A DNA stretch of 64,000 nucleotides from Dastarcus helophoroides (Eukaryota > Arthropoda > Insecta > Coleoptera > Bothrideridae), in NCBI GenBank assembly GCA_028583605.1, contig CM053326.1, positions 30,301,431 to 30,365,430 on the forward strand, written 5' to 3'. The translations under genes and the position numbers were made by a program. Shown here in pieces: positions 1 to 11,585 of this stretch; position 1 is the stretch's first letter, and every line of letters starts with the position of its first letter. The notes beneath the pieces were generated by a model. The model saw nothing but the letters and a program-made list of their open reading frames with translations, was not told the origin of the DNA and ran no database searches.

Positions 1-1379
1 TTTCAACTTATTTTTTTTAAGTGATTTCATCTCAAATAAAACTATTAACTATTTTTTAATTAAATTTTTGGGTAGCTATTATTTAACAAAAAATTTAAAA
101 AAAATGCAGAATATACTTTAAAATATTAGTTATAATATCCTGTTGGTTTTATTTTTCTAACTTATTTAGTTCAAAATATATAAAAAATTTTAAAAATCTT
201 CCATTTTTTTAAGAATCTGATGTATGTAAACTTAGTTCATATTTAAAAAATTCCACGTTTTTAAAAAATTGGCAATTGACAATTTTTTTAAATATCTCGT
301 AGTCACCTTGAAATCTCGAGCCCAAATACACAAATTTTGTTCTCTTGCCAAGGTGATAACTTACCGAAAATCTTACTATAGGTTTTCATTTGGGAGCTAC
401 TTCGCTTTACTTATCGTACTAGACCCTTTCTTCGAATAGATCCTTATTGATTTTGGAAATGATCGGTTAAATAGTTTCAATGTTATTGAAAAAAAAACGT
501 AGTTTATTAGCGAAATATCAAACTTAGGAATCTCAGGATACGATAAGTTTTATACATATTGTAGGCAAGCTCCTTTTTAACTACAGTGTAATATGGGTAG
601 TAATTTATTTTTATTTTAGAAAAAAAAGTTAATTTATGAAAAGTTTTTTCCTTCATTTCATAGAAATTTTTTTGGGCTTTCTTCAAATAATAACGAACTT
701 ATTACGACAAGCCTGTCAAAGCTGACACGTCAAATTTATTTTTTTCAGAACTGTTATTGATCAAGACTAATAATCCTTGTGAGGTATGAGGTAGCTGAAA
801 ATTGGTTCAAAACTACACAACAACGAATATAAGATACCGAAATAAAATGTATTGCAGTATAATTTTCTTGAAAATATAAGCTGCACAAATTGCGTACTAA
901 CTTTTAGATGAAAATTTGCTATTTAAATCCCTACAGTAAGTTCACTAAACCTATTATTATTACCGAACAAATATTTTTATTTACAATCACTGTAATTGGT
1001 CATATGGAAACTGCAATGTAGTATAAAGTATGTTTTGTTAGAAATATTTTTGGGGACAAATTTAGATTTTATGTGTTTAATTTGACGAACTTTCTGCCTT
1101 TTTGCAAAAACTTAACTGCAGACTTAAAAACTAATTCCCGTGCTGTGCACTTCTGGTTTTACCAAGGATTTTTATGTTTTCTTTTTGGACCTAGTTTAAT
1201 TCTTTAGTTTGAGCTAAATTTCATTATTGCCTTCTTAAGATTTCAACTCTAAAATTTCAATAAAAAAAGTTCATTCCTAGAGTTAAGTTGAAAGTTTGAG
1301 CAAAACCTTAGATTAAATAAATAGAAATATTTTTATGTACATCGAGTTTTGCTCCATAGTGCTTATTATTTCAAAAGAA
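1..1379. other. AT-rich stretch, no gene seen
   Basis: This stretch is AT-rich and has stop codons in all frames. I see no open frame with recognisable protein content, no terminal repeats and no RNA gene. It reads as ordinary decayed noncoding sequence leading into the filler that follows. Confidence 0.6.
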
Positions 1380-3260
1380 ATATGAAGGGGGAAAAGTCGC
1401 GACTTAAAAAGTTTAAGTTTTTTAAAAAAATTAAAAATTTGATATAAATAGCAGTACAGATTTTAAAATAAGTTAAAATAATAACAAAAAGTTAAAATTT
1501 AAAAAAATATGGCATCCTAAGATATTGAAAATGGCATAAAAACTCGAAATTTTCGAACAACTTAAAATTTTCAAAATATCGTATAATTCAGCATCTTATA
1601 ATAGTCAATTTCTTTAAAAAAACGCAGAATAATTTTTAAATAAGAAAAATAAGGCAAAATTTTGCAAAATAAAAATTCAAAATAAGTTGAAATTTCAAAA
1701 AAATTCTAAATTTTCAAAAAAGTTTACATTTTGAGAAACATCGAAATTTTGAGGAAGTCAACATTTTTTAAAAAATCTTAGTTTATAAGATAGCAGCAAT
1801 TTCAAAAACAGTCAAAACCTCGATAAAAGATCAAAATTTAAAAAAAAGCTTCGAAAATTAAAAAATGTAAATTTTGAAAAATAATCAAAATTCTGGTTTT
1901 TCAGGGTCCAAATTTTCAAACACTATCAAACTGGAAAAAACGAGATCTTCGATACAAGTCAAATGTTTCAATAAAATTAAATTTACAAAAAATTTGTAAG
2001 TTAACACTTCTAGAAAAAAAGTGCCAATTTTCAAAATGGTAAGAGCAGACAAAATTTTAAAAAAAGTTAATTTTTTTTAATATTCAGTTTACAAAATAGA
2101 AGTACTTTTAAAAATAGTCAAGGCCTTGATGAAAGGTCAATATTTGAAAAAAAAATACTTCGAAAATTGAGAAAAAAATGTAAATTTTGAAAAATAATCA
2201 AAATTCAGGTTTTCAGAGCCAAGATTTTCAAAAATTATCAAATAAAAAAACGAGATCCTCAAAATAAGTCAAATTTTTTAATAGAATCAAACTTACGAAA
2301 AAATTGTAAAAAAAAATTCGAAAAAAGTCAAAATCTCGATAAAAAAGTGGCAATTTCGAAAATGGTTGAAAATTTTAAAAGCAGTCGAAATTTTGAAAAA
2401 AGTCAAAATTTTTAAAAAAATTTAGCTTACAAAATAGTAGCAATTTTAAAAACAGTCAAAACCTCGATGAAAGCTCAAAATTTGGAACAAAAGATACTTC
2501 GAAATTTAAGAAAAATATAAATTTTGAAAAATAATCGAAATTTAGGTTTCCAGAGCCGAGATTTTTAAAAATTATTAAATTAAAAAAAGAGATCTTTAGG
2601 ATAAGTCAAAATTTTCAATAAAATCAAATTTACAAAAAAATTGTAAAAAAAATTTCGAAAAAAGTCAAAATCTCGAGAAAAAGAAATGGCAATTTCGAAA
2701 ATGGTTGAAAATTTTAAAAGCAGTCAAAATTTTGAAAAAAGTCAAAATTTTGTAAAAAATTTAGCTTACAAAATAGTAGCAATTTCAAAAACAGTCAAAA
2801 CCTCGATGAAAGCTCAAAATTTGTACCAAAAGATACTTCGAAAATTAAGAAAAATATAAATTTTGAAAAATAATCAATATTTAGGTTTCCAGAGCCGAGA
2901 TTTTCAAAAATTGTTAAATTAAAAAAAACGAGATCTTAAGGATAAGTCAAAATTTTCAATAAAATCAAATTTACAAAAAAATTGTAAAAACAAATTCGAA
3001 AAAAGTCAAAATCTCCAGGAAAAGAAATGGCAATTTCGAAAATGGTTGACAATTTTAAAAGCAGTCAAAATTTTGAAAAAGTCAAAATTTTTGAAATAGA
3101 AATTAAAAATAGAATAATATTTCTGAAGAAGACGAAATTTTCAAAACAAATCGAAATTCTTAAAAAAGATCAAATTTTCAAAGAGTAGTATCTTTGAAAA
3201 ATGTCGAAAATTTTAACGACATTCAAAGTAAAGTATAGTATAATATGACGATATAATAAG
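1380..3260 (+). repeat. Quasi-periodic AT filler, A-rich strand
   Basis: The plus strand is built from loosely repeated words such as AAAAAAGTCAAAATTTT, GAAAATTTTGAAAAA and their variants, roughly every 15-25 bases. There is no coding content. The same filler recurs at about 4.75-5.3, 14.2-15.6, 21.9-24.3, 41-43.3 and 59.6-62.6 kb, and its complement fills other blocks. Here I could not find bounding inverted repeats, so it may be a truncated copy of the filler-carrying transposons described below. Confidence 0.7.
1790..3090 (+). repeat. Tandem repeat, about 338-bp unit, 3.5-4 copies
   Basis: The phrase AAATTTTGAAAAATAATC followed by a CAGAGCC-like word recurs near 1868, 2181, 2518 and 2856, giving spacings of about 313, 337 and 338 bases. 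Between these anchors the order of words is the same in each unit: GAGATC, then TCAAATTTAC, then TGGCAATTTCGAAAATGG, then TTAGCTTACAAAATAG, then AACCTCGATGAAAG. The last two full units are the most alike. The unit is itself made of the filler vocabulary, so this looks like a recent local tandem amplification inside older filler. Confidence 0.75.
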
Positions 3261-3499
3261 TAAAAATTTGATACGAATTAAGAGAGAAGGAGAAAGAGTT
3301 GAACTGTCCTTTTGATGTTATTCCAATTCAGAACTTAACATTTTTGAACTTATTTTCAAATTCTCTTGCTAAACTGAAATATCTTTTATAAATTTCGAAC
3401 TTTCATTCAACAACTGGACTTTATGTATAAACTCCAAGGTACGTTCAGATTTTAATTCTGTACATTTCTCTCTGACATAATTGTCAACTATCCTGGGAC

Positions 3500-5593
3500 C
3501 AGGGCTTCGAACCGGAACTAAACCGAAAACCGGAAAACGAAAAAAACCGTTATTTTTGTCGGAACGAAAACCGGAACAGAACCGTAAAATAATAATGGTT
3601 TATTTCGGTTCCTTGGATTTGTATATACTTGAAATAATTTTTACTTTATCCTAAAGTTTGGATTTTTTAAAATAAATTTTGATTTTTTTTTAATTTTACA
3701 AATGTTCATCTCAAAATTACTACCTTCAGTCTTATTTTTTTCTGAAAGTTAGATTATAAATTCGTAATTACCTTATTTTCTAAGAAAATATTCACATTTT
3801 AAGTTTTATAATTTGAATACTACTATTTTTATCAATATTTCCAGTTCTTTTTGGTAATTTGGACTTTTTCTCGAAATTACTAGAAGTATTCTTTTCTTTT
3901 TCCAAAATTTCGAGTTTAAAATAAAAATTTGATCGATCTGGTGTAAATTTGGACTAGAGCAGTGGCATCTTTTTTCTAATGTAAACTTCCAATTTTTTAT
4001 CGGTTTTGTTTACGTTAAATTTGACTTTTTTCCTAAAATTTGGATTTAAGTCTCGAAGTTACCATTTTTTCAGATTGTTTGGGGTTTAGAAGTCAAAATT
4101 AGGTGTTTTTTAAAATATTAATTGTTTTCAAAATACTTCTTGTTTAAACTAAAAAGTTCGTCCTGTTACTTCTTAAACTTTTGTGTCATAAATCGATTTT
4201 TATATGTTTATCTCAAAATTTTAAGTTTCTTCACAAACTTTTCCTAAAATTTCACCTTTAAGATTAAAATTTAGCGTTTTTTTTTAATGAATATTTGTCG
4301 CTGATTCTGAAATTCCAGTTTTTTCATAGAACATTTAAGTTTGAATTGAAGTCACATGTTTTTATAATTATTTTATTTTACCTTTACTATTAAAATTTAT
4401 ATTTATCTTAAAAATGTCGAATTTGTGCTAAAAATGTTAGCACAAATTATATTTCTATGGAAAGGCTCTTGTTTGAATTTGAACATTTATTTGCTTTTTT
4501 TATTTTCCAATTGTAATTCAAAATCTCGAAAATTTCAAGAAAAAAATTCAACATTTTTTAAAAAAGCTAAATTTTGGAGAAAAATAACTATTTTTTATAA
4601 TTTCGACTTTAATCTTACAACTTTAAGTCCTAGAAATATTGATCTTTTGATCGAAAAGTCGAATACTCGAGTTTTTAACAAAATTCCAAGTTTAACCTCT
4701 TAATTTTCATTTTTTTTTACGTTCGAGTAAAATGCCTACATTTTAAAAATAAATTCAGCATGTTGGGAAAAAGCGTTAGGTAAAGTTATTATAATTATTT
4801 GCTAGAAAAAAGCTAAATTTTTTAATAAAAATTCAAAAAGAACAACCTTAAATTTGGAACTTCAAAAAAAAAAGAAATCCATTAGCAAAAACTGTTTAAA
4901 ACATTTTAGTTTTTCTGAAAATGTTGAAGTTTTCAGTAACATTTTCAGAAAATTTTTGGGTTAAAGGTCAATATATTAAGGTAGAAAAAAGTTCTTTAGA
5001 AAATGACTATTTCCTCAAAATTTAAATTCAAAACTGAAAATTTTCATTTTTCAATTTGATTTTTTATTTACTCAGAAGTTTTAAAAAACAAAGTCAAAAA
5101 GGTAAAAAGTTAATTGTTTTAGAAAAAGCGAGTGAAATTCAAAATTTTAATAGAAATTCAAAATTATGAAAAAACGGCACTCAAACTTGAAATTTAATCG
5201 CAAATTTTGCATTTTATAGAAGTTTTCAACTGCTTGGGTAAATAATTCAAGATTTTTATAAAAATTTCGAGCTTAAATATAAAATTTTTAAGCCCGGAGA
5301 TTCCGATATATAGTTTTTATAAAGTTCCGGTCCTTTCTTAAAATTTGAACTTAAAGTAATGATATGTTGTTATATTAAAGAAAAAAGACAATATTCCCTA
5401 GAATATGTTGGAAAATCAATTTTTCAGATGAAAACTTTTAAAAAAGTAAAAAATAATTCACCCGGAACTGAACCGAAAACCGGAAAAAACCCTTATTTTT
5501 GTCGGAACGAAAATCGGAGCGAAATCGATATAATTTTTTTCCCGGAACAAAAACCGAAAATCGGAACGAAAAAAATAGTGGTTCGAAGCCCTG
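3500..5593. mobile_element. Non-autonomous hAT-type transposon (CAGGGCTTCGAACC ends)
   Basis: The left end reads CAGGGCTTCGAACCGG and the right end is the inverted match GGTTCGAAGCCCTG, giving a 14-bp terminal inverted repeat. The flanking 8-mers are CCTGGGAC (3492-3499) and CCTGAGAC (5594-5601), which match at 7 of 8 positions. An 8-bp target duplication with CAGGG-type ends is characteristic of hAT elements. Just inside each end are clustered CCGGAAC, ACCGAAAACCGG and GTCGGAACGAAAA words, probable subterminal transposase-binding repeats. No transposase frame remains. The interior is AT filler that is T-rich on the plus strand up to about 4.7 kb and A-rich after it. Confidence 0.88.
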
Positions 5594-5601
5594 CCTGAGA
5601 C

Positions 5602-6306
5602 AAGCTATCCGAGACTTATCTACACAGCTGGGAGGAGATAGCTTTCTCTCAGGATACTTGACACTTATGTCAGAGAGAAAATATATTTTATGTCAAAGAG
5701 AAAATGTACGGAGTAAAGTGTCTAGTCTAAACGCACCGTAAGTTTGTTGAAATTTTGAGAATAAAATTTGCAGTTTTTTTTGTAGATTCGTTTCTTCTCG
5801 AACTTTTTCTTTGACATTTTTCATAATATTCGTAATTTAAAGTTTAAATCTTTACCAAAAACTGTCAAATTTCAAGCTTTCTTTGAAAATGAATATCCGT
5901 CCAAGTTTATTTCAAGATACGAAAGCTTCATCTTCCGTTAGCTCCAAAAATTTAGATTTTCTTACTTAACCCTTCTTGAATGTAAGTCCGCTTCAAGGGG
6001 CCCTTTTATCTAACGCCAGGTACGGTGGTTCATTTCTTCTAGCGGAGAGACGAGTTTTTAGTATCTGGCATACAAGCTTAAATTCTATTTGAAAATTAAC
6101 GAGCTTTAACAGTTCTGATCAATCAACTACACTGATACTTTCTTAACTTGAGAGAAGAGGATTTAGAGCATTCAGATCAATTGAGGTCAGAAAAACAATA
6201 TAATCTTTTAAATATAAACGTGTTTTAATAATTCCATCTTCTCTGTAGAGTAAATGTGCTTAAGAGTTCGTTTATCTGGAAGGAAAGTTAATGTTAATGA
6301 CAAGGT
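5602..6306. other. Unique intergenic stretch
   Basis: No gene or repeat boundary is recognised here. The part after about 5.94 kb is less AT-biased than the filler and runs up to the first satellite leader. Confidence 0.5.
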
Positions 6307-6430
6307 GCGTTCCAAGGTGGTACAATCCCCAAACCAGTCAGAGTTTAATACGAAGTGCACGCATGCGTACGAATTCGTTCATGAATTAATCGGAAACTAA
6401 TCAGAAATGTCCGGTTAGAACAAACCTAAT
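6307..6430 (+). repeat. Satellite leader, copy 1
   Basis: A segment of about 120 bp beginning GCGTTCCAAGGTGG and including CAAACCAGTCAGAGTTTAAT and AATTAATCGGAAACTAATC stands immediately before the first satellite array. A close copy stands before the second array at 7956. The leader plus array therefore forms a duplicated compound unit. It contains the near-palindromic word GCACGCATGCGTACG. I do not recognise its family. It may be part of a larger transposon that carries the satellite internally. Confidence 0.75.
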
Positions 6431-7400
6431 AATGTTTATTTTGATCATTTATCACTTTGGAAACGGATGAGCTTCAAACCTTTGCAAAGTTCATATGAAA
6501 ACTTGAAAGCTCCAACCTCCTGCTAGTTTCAAGAACACAAATTGCTTTTAAGGGAAGATACGTATTTAGTAATGTTTATTTTGATCACTTATCGTTTTGG
6601 AAACGGATGAGCTTTAAAGCTTTGCAAAGTGCATCTGAAAACATAGAAGCCTCAACTCCCTGCTGATTCAAGGACACAAATTGCTCTTAAGAGGAAACAT
6701 ACACATGTTAATGTTTATTTTGATCACTTATCGTTTTGGAAACGGATAGCTTTAAAGCTTTGCAAAGTGCATCTGAAAACATAGAAGCCTCAACTCCCTG
6801 CTGATTCAAGGACACAAATTGCTCTTAAGAGGAAACATACACATGTTAATGTTTATTTTGATCACTTATCGTTTTGGAAACGGATAGCTTTAAAGCTTTG
6901 CAAAGTGCATCTGAAAACATAGAAGCCTCAACTCCCTGCTGATTCAAGGACACAAATTGCTCTTAAGAGGAAACATACACATGTTAATGTTTATTTTGAT
7001 CATTTATCACTTTGGAAACGGATGAGCTTCAAACCTTTGCAAAGTTCATATGAAAACTTGAAAGCTTCAACCTCCTGCTAGTTTCAAGAACACAAATTGC
7101 TTTTAAGAGAAGATACGTATTTAGTAATGTTTATTTTGATCACTTATCGTTTTGGAAACGGATAGCTTTAAAGCTTTGCAAAGTGCATCTGAAAACATAG
7201 AAGCCTCAACTCCCTGCTGATTCAAGGACACAAATTGCTCTTAAGAGGAGACATACACATGTTAATGTTTATTTTGATCACGCGTTTAGAAACGGATAAG
7301 TTTCAAAGTTTTGCAAAGTTCATGAAAACATGGAAACTTCAACTTCCTGCTAGTTTCAAGGATACATATTGAGAGAAGGCACACATTTAATAGGTTTATT
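6431..7400 (+). repeat. Satellite array 1, about 139-bp unit, 7 units
   Basis: The word AATGTTTATTTTGATCA starts units at 6431, 6571, 6710, 6848, 6986, 7126 and 7264, so unit length is 138-140 bases. Two subtypes alternate. One has TTATCGTTTTGGAAACGGATA, GCATCTGAAAACATAG and CTCTTAAGAGGAAACATAC. The other has TTATCACTTTGGAAACGG, TTCATATGAAAACTTG and CTTTTAAGAGAAGATACG. The last unit is degenerate and runs out near 7400. Unit boundaries are clear by eye. Confidence 0.95.
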
Positions 7401-7955
7401 CCAACCGAACATCAAACCAGTTTGCAACCGTCCGGCGCATGTGCATTCAAAATTTACCATTTCAACGAAGTGCAAACTCTAACCCAACTGGCAATCTGGT
7501 GTTCCACCACTGCTGTGACTACTCCGTGAATCGATTTGTGATCAATCAGAAGAGTTAGCAGCTGGGAGTTTGTACTGGCAGTTGAAAACATGCGCAATAA
7601 TTAATCCATAAGCGGCATATAATTTCTTAGCTGTTATTTATCAATACGATTGCCAAATATTTTGATTTGGTCGAGGGCAAATGTGAATTGTGTTATTAAG
7701 TTCTGATTTTCATTTTTCATTCACTGCGTTTGCTGAAAAATAAAAAATAGATTTCGTGGAAGAATTTATATGTCCACCCCTGCAGAACTGGCATTTTCAA
7801 GCTTACTAATAATAAGTGATTAACAAAATAAGCATCGACACCATCTGCATTGATATTCAAATCGATCTCTCTATGTGATGAAGATTTATTTTCGTCCTCT
7901 TTCGAATGAGAGCTGATAGCGAAGACCAACTGGTTTTTCCGTGAAGTTCCAACGT
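7401..7955. other. Spacer between the two satellite arrays
   Basis: This single-copy stretch includes a moderately GC-rich part with TTTGCAACCGTCCGGCGCAT. It lies between the end of array 1 and the second leader. An 87-codon minus-strand frame crosses it but resembles nothing I know and ends inside the leader, so I do not call it a gene. Confidence 0.5.
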
Positions 7956-8074
7956 GTGTTCCAACGTGGTACAATCCCAAACCAGTCAGAGTTTAATACG
8001 GAGTGCACGCATGTGTACGAAATTGTTCATGAATTAATCGGAAACTAATCAGAAATGTTCGGTTAGAACAAACC
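7956..8074 (+). repeat. Satellite leader, copy 2
   Basis: This is a close copy of 6307-6430, with scattered substitutions and small indels, and it again runs straight into the satellite sequence. It shows that leader and array were duplicated together. Confidence 0.75.
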
Positions 8075-8129
8075 TTGTTTATTTTGATCATTTATCATTT
8101 TCGAAACGGATAAACTTCAAACAAGCTTT

Positions 8130-8239
8130 AGACAGAAGAGTACGGTAACTCAGTATGTCCACCATACCAGAGGCGAAACTCTTCTTTTCGTTTCGCCTCT
8201 GGTATGGTGAACATACTGAGTTACCGTGCTCTTCTGTCT
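8130..8239. repeat. Foldback insertion: 50-bp inverted arms, 10-bp loop
   Basis: The left arm (8130-8179, starting AGACAGAAGAG) and the right arm (8190-8239, ending CTCTTCTGTCT) are inverted copies with two mismatches in 50 positions. The loop is TCTTCTTTTC. It sits inside a satellite unit, splitting CTTCAAAC from CTGAAAACATAG, so it is an insertion. The core word CCAGAGGCGAAAC is unlike the surrounding satellite. No family is recognised. Confidence 0.9.
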
Positions 8240-8273
8240 GAACATTCTTATCCTTTGTACCAATTTTCAATTC

Positions 8274-8321
8274 AGAAGAGTTTCGCCTCTGGTATGGTGG
8301 ACATACTGAGTTACCGTGCTC
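8274..8321 (+). repeat. Third copy of the foldback arm
   Basis: GAAGAGTTTCGCCTCTGG and the bases up to GTTACCGTGCTC repeat the right arm of the neighbouring foldback in the same orientation, separated from it by 34 bases. Here the word is GGTGGACATACTG, which matches the left arm (GTCCACC) rather than the right arm (GTTCACC). The insertion is therefore a three-arm structure: one inverted and two direct copies. Confidence 0.85.
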
Positions 8322-9330
8322 CAATGTGATCTGAAAACATAGAAGCCTCAACTCCCTGCTGATTCAAGGACACAAATTGCTCTTAAGAGGAAACATACAC
8401 ATGTTAATGTTTATTTTGATCATTTATCACTTTGGAAACGGATGAGCTTCAACCTTTGCAAAGTTCATATGAAAACTTGAAAGCTCCAACCTCCTGCTAG
8501 TTTCAAGAACACAAATTGCTTTTAAGAGAAGATACGTATTTAGTAATGTTTATTTTGATCACTTATCGTTTTGGAAACGGATAGCTTTAAAGCTTTGCAA
8601 AGTGCATCTGAAAACATAGAAGCCTCAACTCCCTGCTGATTCAAGGACACAAATTGCTCTTAAGAGGAAACATACACATGTTAATGTTTATTTTGATCAC
8701 TTATCGTTTTGGAAACGGATAGCTTTAAAGCTTTGCAAAGTGCATCTGAAAACATAGAAGCCTCAACTCCCTGCTGATTCAAGGACACAAATTGCTCTTA
8801 AGAGGAAACATACACATGTTAATGTTTATTTTGATCACTTATCGTTTTGGAAACGGATAGCTTTAAAGCTTTGCAAAGTGCATCTGAAAACATAGAAGCC
8901 TCAACTCCCTGCTGGTTTCAAGGACACAAATTGCTCTTAAGAGGAAACATACACATGTTAATGTTTATTTTGATCACTTATCGTTTTGGAAACGGATGAG
9001 CTTCAACCTTTGCAAAGTTCATATGAAAACTTGAAAGCTCCAACCTCCTGCTAGTTTCAAGAACACAAATTGCTTTTAAGAGAAGATACGTATTTAGTAA
9101 TGTTTATTTTGATCATTTATCACTTTGGAAACGGATGAGCTTCAACCTTTGCAAAGTTCATATGAAAACTTGAAAGCTCCAACCTCCTGCTAGTTTCAAG
9201 AACACAAATTGCTTTTAAGAGAAGATACGTATTTAGTAATGTTTATTTTGATCACTTATCGTTTTGGAAACGGATGAGCTTCAACCTTTGCAAAGTTCAT
9301 ATGAAAACTTGAAAGCTCCAACCTCCTGTA

Positions 9331-9691
9331 CGATTGGCAACATCATTAAACACACTACGCCACCTTTGGGATTACCAGCTCCCACGTCACGCTCTATATA
9401 CACCCAACCGCACTGATTTCCTTCAAGGATATGTCCGGAAGAGATTTCGCGCAATTAGGGGCGAAAATCTATTTATTCGCAAGAAGCTTAGTTCCGGACT
9501 TTAACTAGCTCAATGATTTCCATGGTCACCGCTTCCATAACTATTGCTTAGATTGCTGAAGTTCAAAATATAATGATGCAACTAGAGCAATAACTGAAAG
9601 TTACAAAAAATCAACTTATACTAGATACAGAAGCGATAATCAATGAAAGCCTTTAAAAACAAGCTTCTTTTTAGAGTTTCGTCGTCATTGT
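9331..9691. other. Unique stretch between satellite and LINE
   Basis: The part from 9331 to about 9540 is less AT-rich than its surroundings and does not match the satellite. It contains CTCTATATACACCC but nothing that identifies a gene. From about 9.6 kb it leads into the 3' end of the LINE relic. Confidence 0.45.
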
Positions 9692-11585
9692 TTATTGAAG
9701 GTTGCCAACAATCTCAGCGAACCTCTGAGGATCTTGGGCAGTTCGAAAGAGTGAGTAGGCATCCATAATTGTCCAATCTCTGATGTTATTTCAACCAGAA
9801 ATGTTTCTTTCTACCTATACCACTCTTGCCCTCAATTTTCCCTTCAGTTATTAGTTTTCAAGAGCTCATGTTATTTTCACGCATTATATGACCTAGGTAG
9901 GCTGTCTTTCGTTTTTTGACTATACACACTAACTCTGTTTCGCACTGGGCTTGCCCCAACACCACCTCGTTTGTGACATGTGCCGTCCAAGGTATTTTGA
10001 GAAGTCTACGAAGTATTTACATTCCAAGGGCTTCTATTCTGTTAATGGTGTTAACCTTTAGAGCCTCGCAGACATACAACAAAACCGAATGTACGTAACA
10101 CCTCACAAATCGATATCTAAGTCTCAGACTTAGGGTGGAATTAGACAGGAACGACCGCATCAGATTGAAGGTGGATCTTGCCTGCTTGATTCTGTATCTA
10201 ATTTCTACTTATAGATCTACGTTTTTACAAATCCAAGTTTCCAGATATTTGAATATTTCCACTACTTCTATTCTTTTTCCATATATACTAATACCTATGG
10301 GCGGCTCTGGTGTTTTTGATATTATAAGTATTTTCGTTTTAGTGGTGTTCGCTTTAAGGCCATAACAATCTCCGACTGGAGTGGGTTAATTTAGCAAGCG
10401 TTGCATGGCTTCTGGTCTATGCACTATTACCGCGGTGTTATCAGCATATCTGAGGTTGTTAAGTGTTTTACCGTTGATCTTAATCCCATCAATTGTGTCT
10501 CTTATTGTCCTCTTTAAAAATACGTTTGAAGTATAAATTAATTGCATTGGGAACAAAATAGAACCCTGTCGGGCACCTTTGTGTATGATTGCTGGTTCGG
10601 TTGTTATATTGTTATATTTCACTAAAGCTGTTTGATCCCAATACAAATTTTTTATGATTAAAATGTCGTTTCTGTCTGGACTCCTTGACTCCAATATTTT
10701 TTAAAAGTTCCGTATGATCTACTCGGTCGAACGCCTTCTCATAATCTATGAAGCATGCATATACTTTCGTTTGCTTGGTCTCTACACTCCTGAAACAAAA
10801 CCTTCAAACCAAAACGATGCTTCTGAAGTTCCCATTGCCTCACGAAATCCAAACTGTGACTGGCTGATATCCTGCTCGCACTTTCTGAATATCCTTGAAT
10901 GAATAAGTTTTAGAAACAGTTAGAGAAAATGACTTATTGAGTTTATGAGCCTATATTCATCACATCTTTTTGCGTTTGCTTCTTTCGGAATCAGAATAAC
11001 CTTAGCCACTGCTGGGGAATCACACCGGTGGAACACATTTTGTTAAAGGCCGAAACAGTGTTCTTCTTCTGAAAGTTTTATTATTTCTTTATGAATTTGG
11101 TCTGGTCCAGGAGATTTTCCAGTTTTAATGTTCTTTATTGCTTTTAGAACTTCCTGTTTTAGTATTTTAGGAGAGCTTTCCAGTTCTCTGATTAATTCAA
11201 ACCGGCGTAGTTCTATGCTTTTGAGCAACTGGTCTATGTAGGATTTCCAGTGTTTCTTAAGGTCCTTGATATCCATGATTACCCTGTTATGATCGTGAAG
11301 CAAGGCATGCGTGGCAGGTTTTTTGTTTTTCCATATCACTTCCTTTATTTTCTTATGTAGAGCGAAGTGATCGTTTTTTTCCAGAAGTTAGATTTCGTCA
11401 CATTTTTTAGTTATCCATTGTTTTTTTTTGCCCTTCTTACTTTCCTCTGAATGTCCTTGTTGATATTTCGGTATTTATGTGAGTTTTTGTTTTTGTGTTT
11501 TCTTCTCTCTTCCAGCATTTGCAATATTTCATCTGTCATCCAAACCTTTCTCTTTCTTCTGTCTTTGGTTCCAATTTCTAATTCA
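9692..11585 (-). pseudogene. Degenerate LINE: connector, reverse transcriptase and C-terminal region
   Basis: Read on the minus strand, protein blocks appear in the expected order for a non-LTR retrotransposon. Near 11.55 kb is KRKVWMTDEILQMLEERRKH, the linker after the endonuclease. Near 11.1 kb is IKTGKSPGPDQIHKEIIKL, the start of the reverse transcriptase. Near 10.75 kb is FIDYEKAFDRVDH (motif A). Near 10.57 kb is HKGARQGSILFP. Near 10.45 kb is NLRYADNTAVIV, the YADD motif with the second aspartate changed to asparagine. C-terminal blocks follow: GLKANTTKTKILIISKTPEP, then VEIFKYLETWICKN, then YLGHIMRENN-like sequence. The frame ends with a TAA at 9692-9694 after FRTAQDPQRF. Several frameshifts and in-frame stops (for example near 10.94 and 10.22 kb) show it is dead. 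The endonuclease is missing. It resembles the insect LINE proteins often labelled 'craniofacial development protein 2-like'. I leave the clade open. Confidence 0.93.

Larger units (their letters stand above)
8075..9330 (+). repeat. Satellite array 2, about 139-bp unit
   Basis: Unit starts carrying AATGTTTATTTTGATCA are seen at 8406, 8545, 8683, 8821, 8960, 9099 and 9238, again 138-139 bases apart. A first partial unit (8075-8129 and 8322-8405) is split by a foldback insertion. Both subtypes of array 1 recur, and the 8960 and 9238 units are hybrids: they start with TTATCGTTTTGG of one subtype and continue with the ATGAGCTTCAACC block of the other. The array stops abruptly at CTCCAACCTCCTG near 9330, in mid-unit. 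Confidence 0.95.

Noticed and set aside
8088..8351. 87-codon minus-strand frame with repeated peptide
   Set aside because: It is created by the foldback arms inserted in the satellite and is not a gene.
6431..9330. Satellite considered as a CRISPR-like array
   Set aside because: Units are contiguous 139-bp tandem repeats with no unique spacers, in a eukaryotic context.
9916..10902. Plus-strand frames at 9916, 10135 and 10714
   Set aside because: They are antisense shadows of the minus-strand LINE reverse transcriptase blocks.
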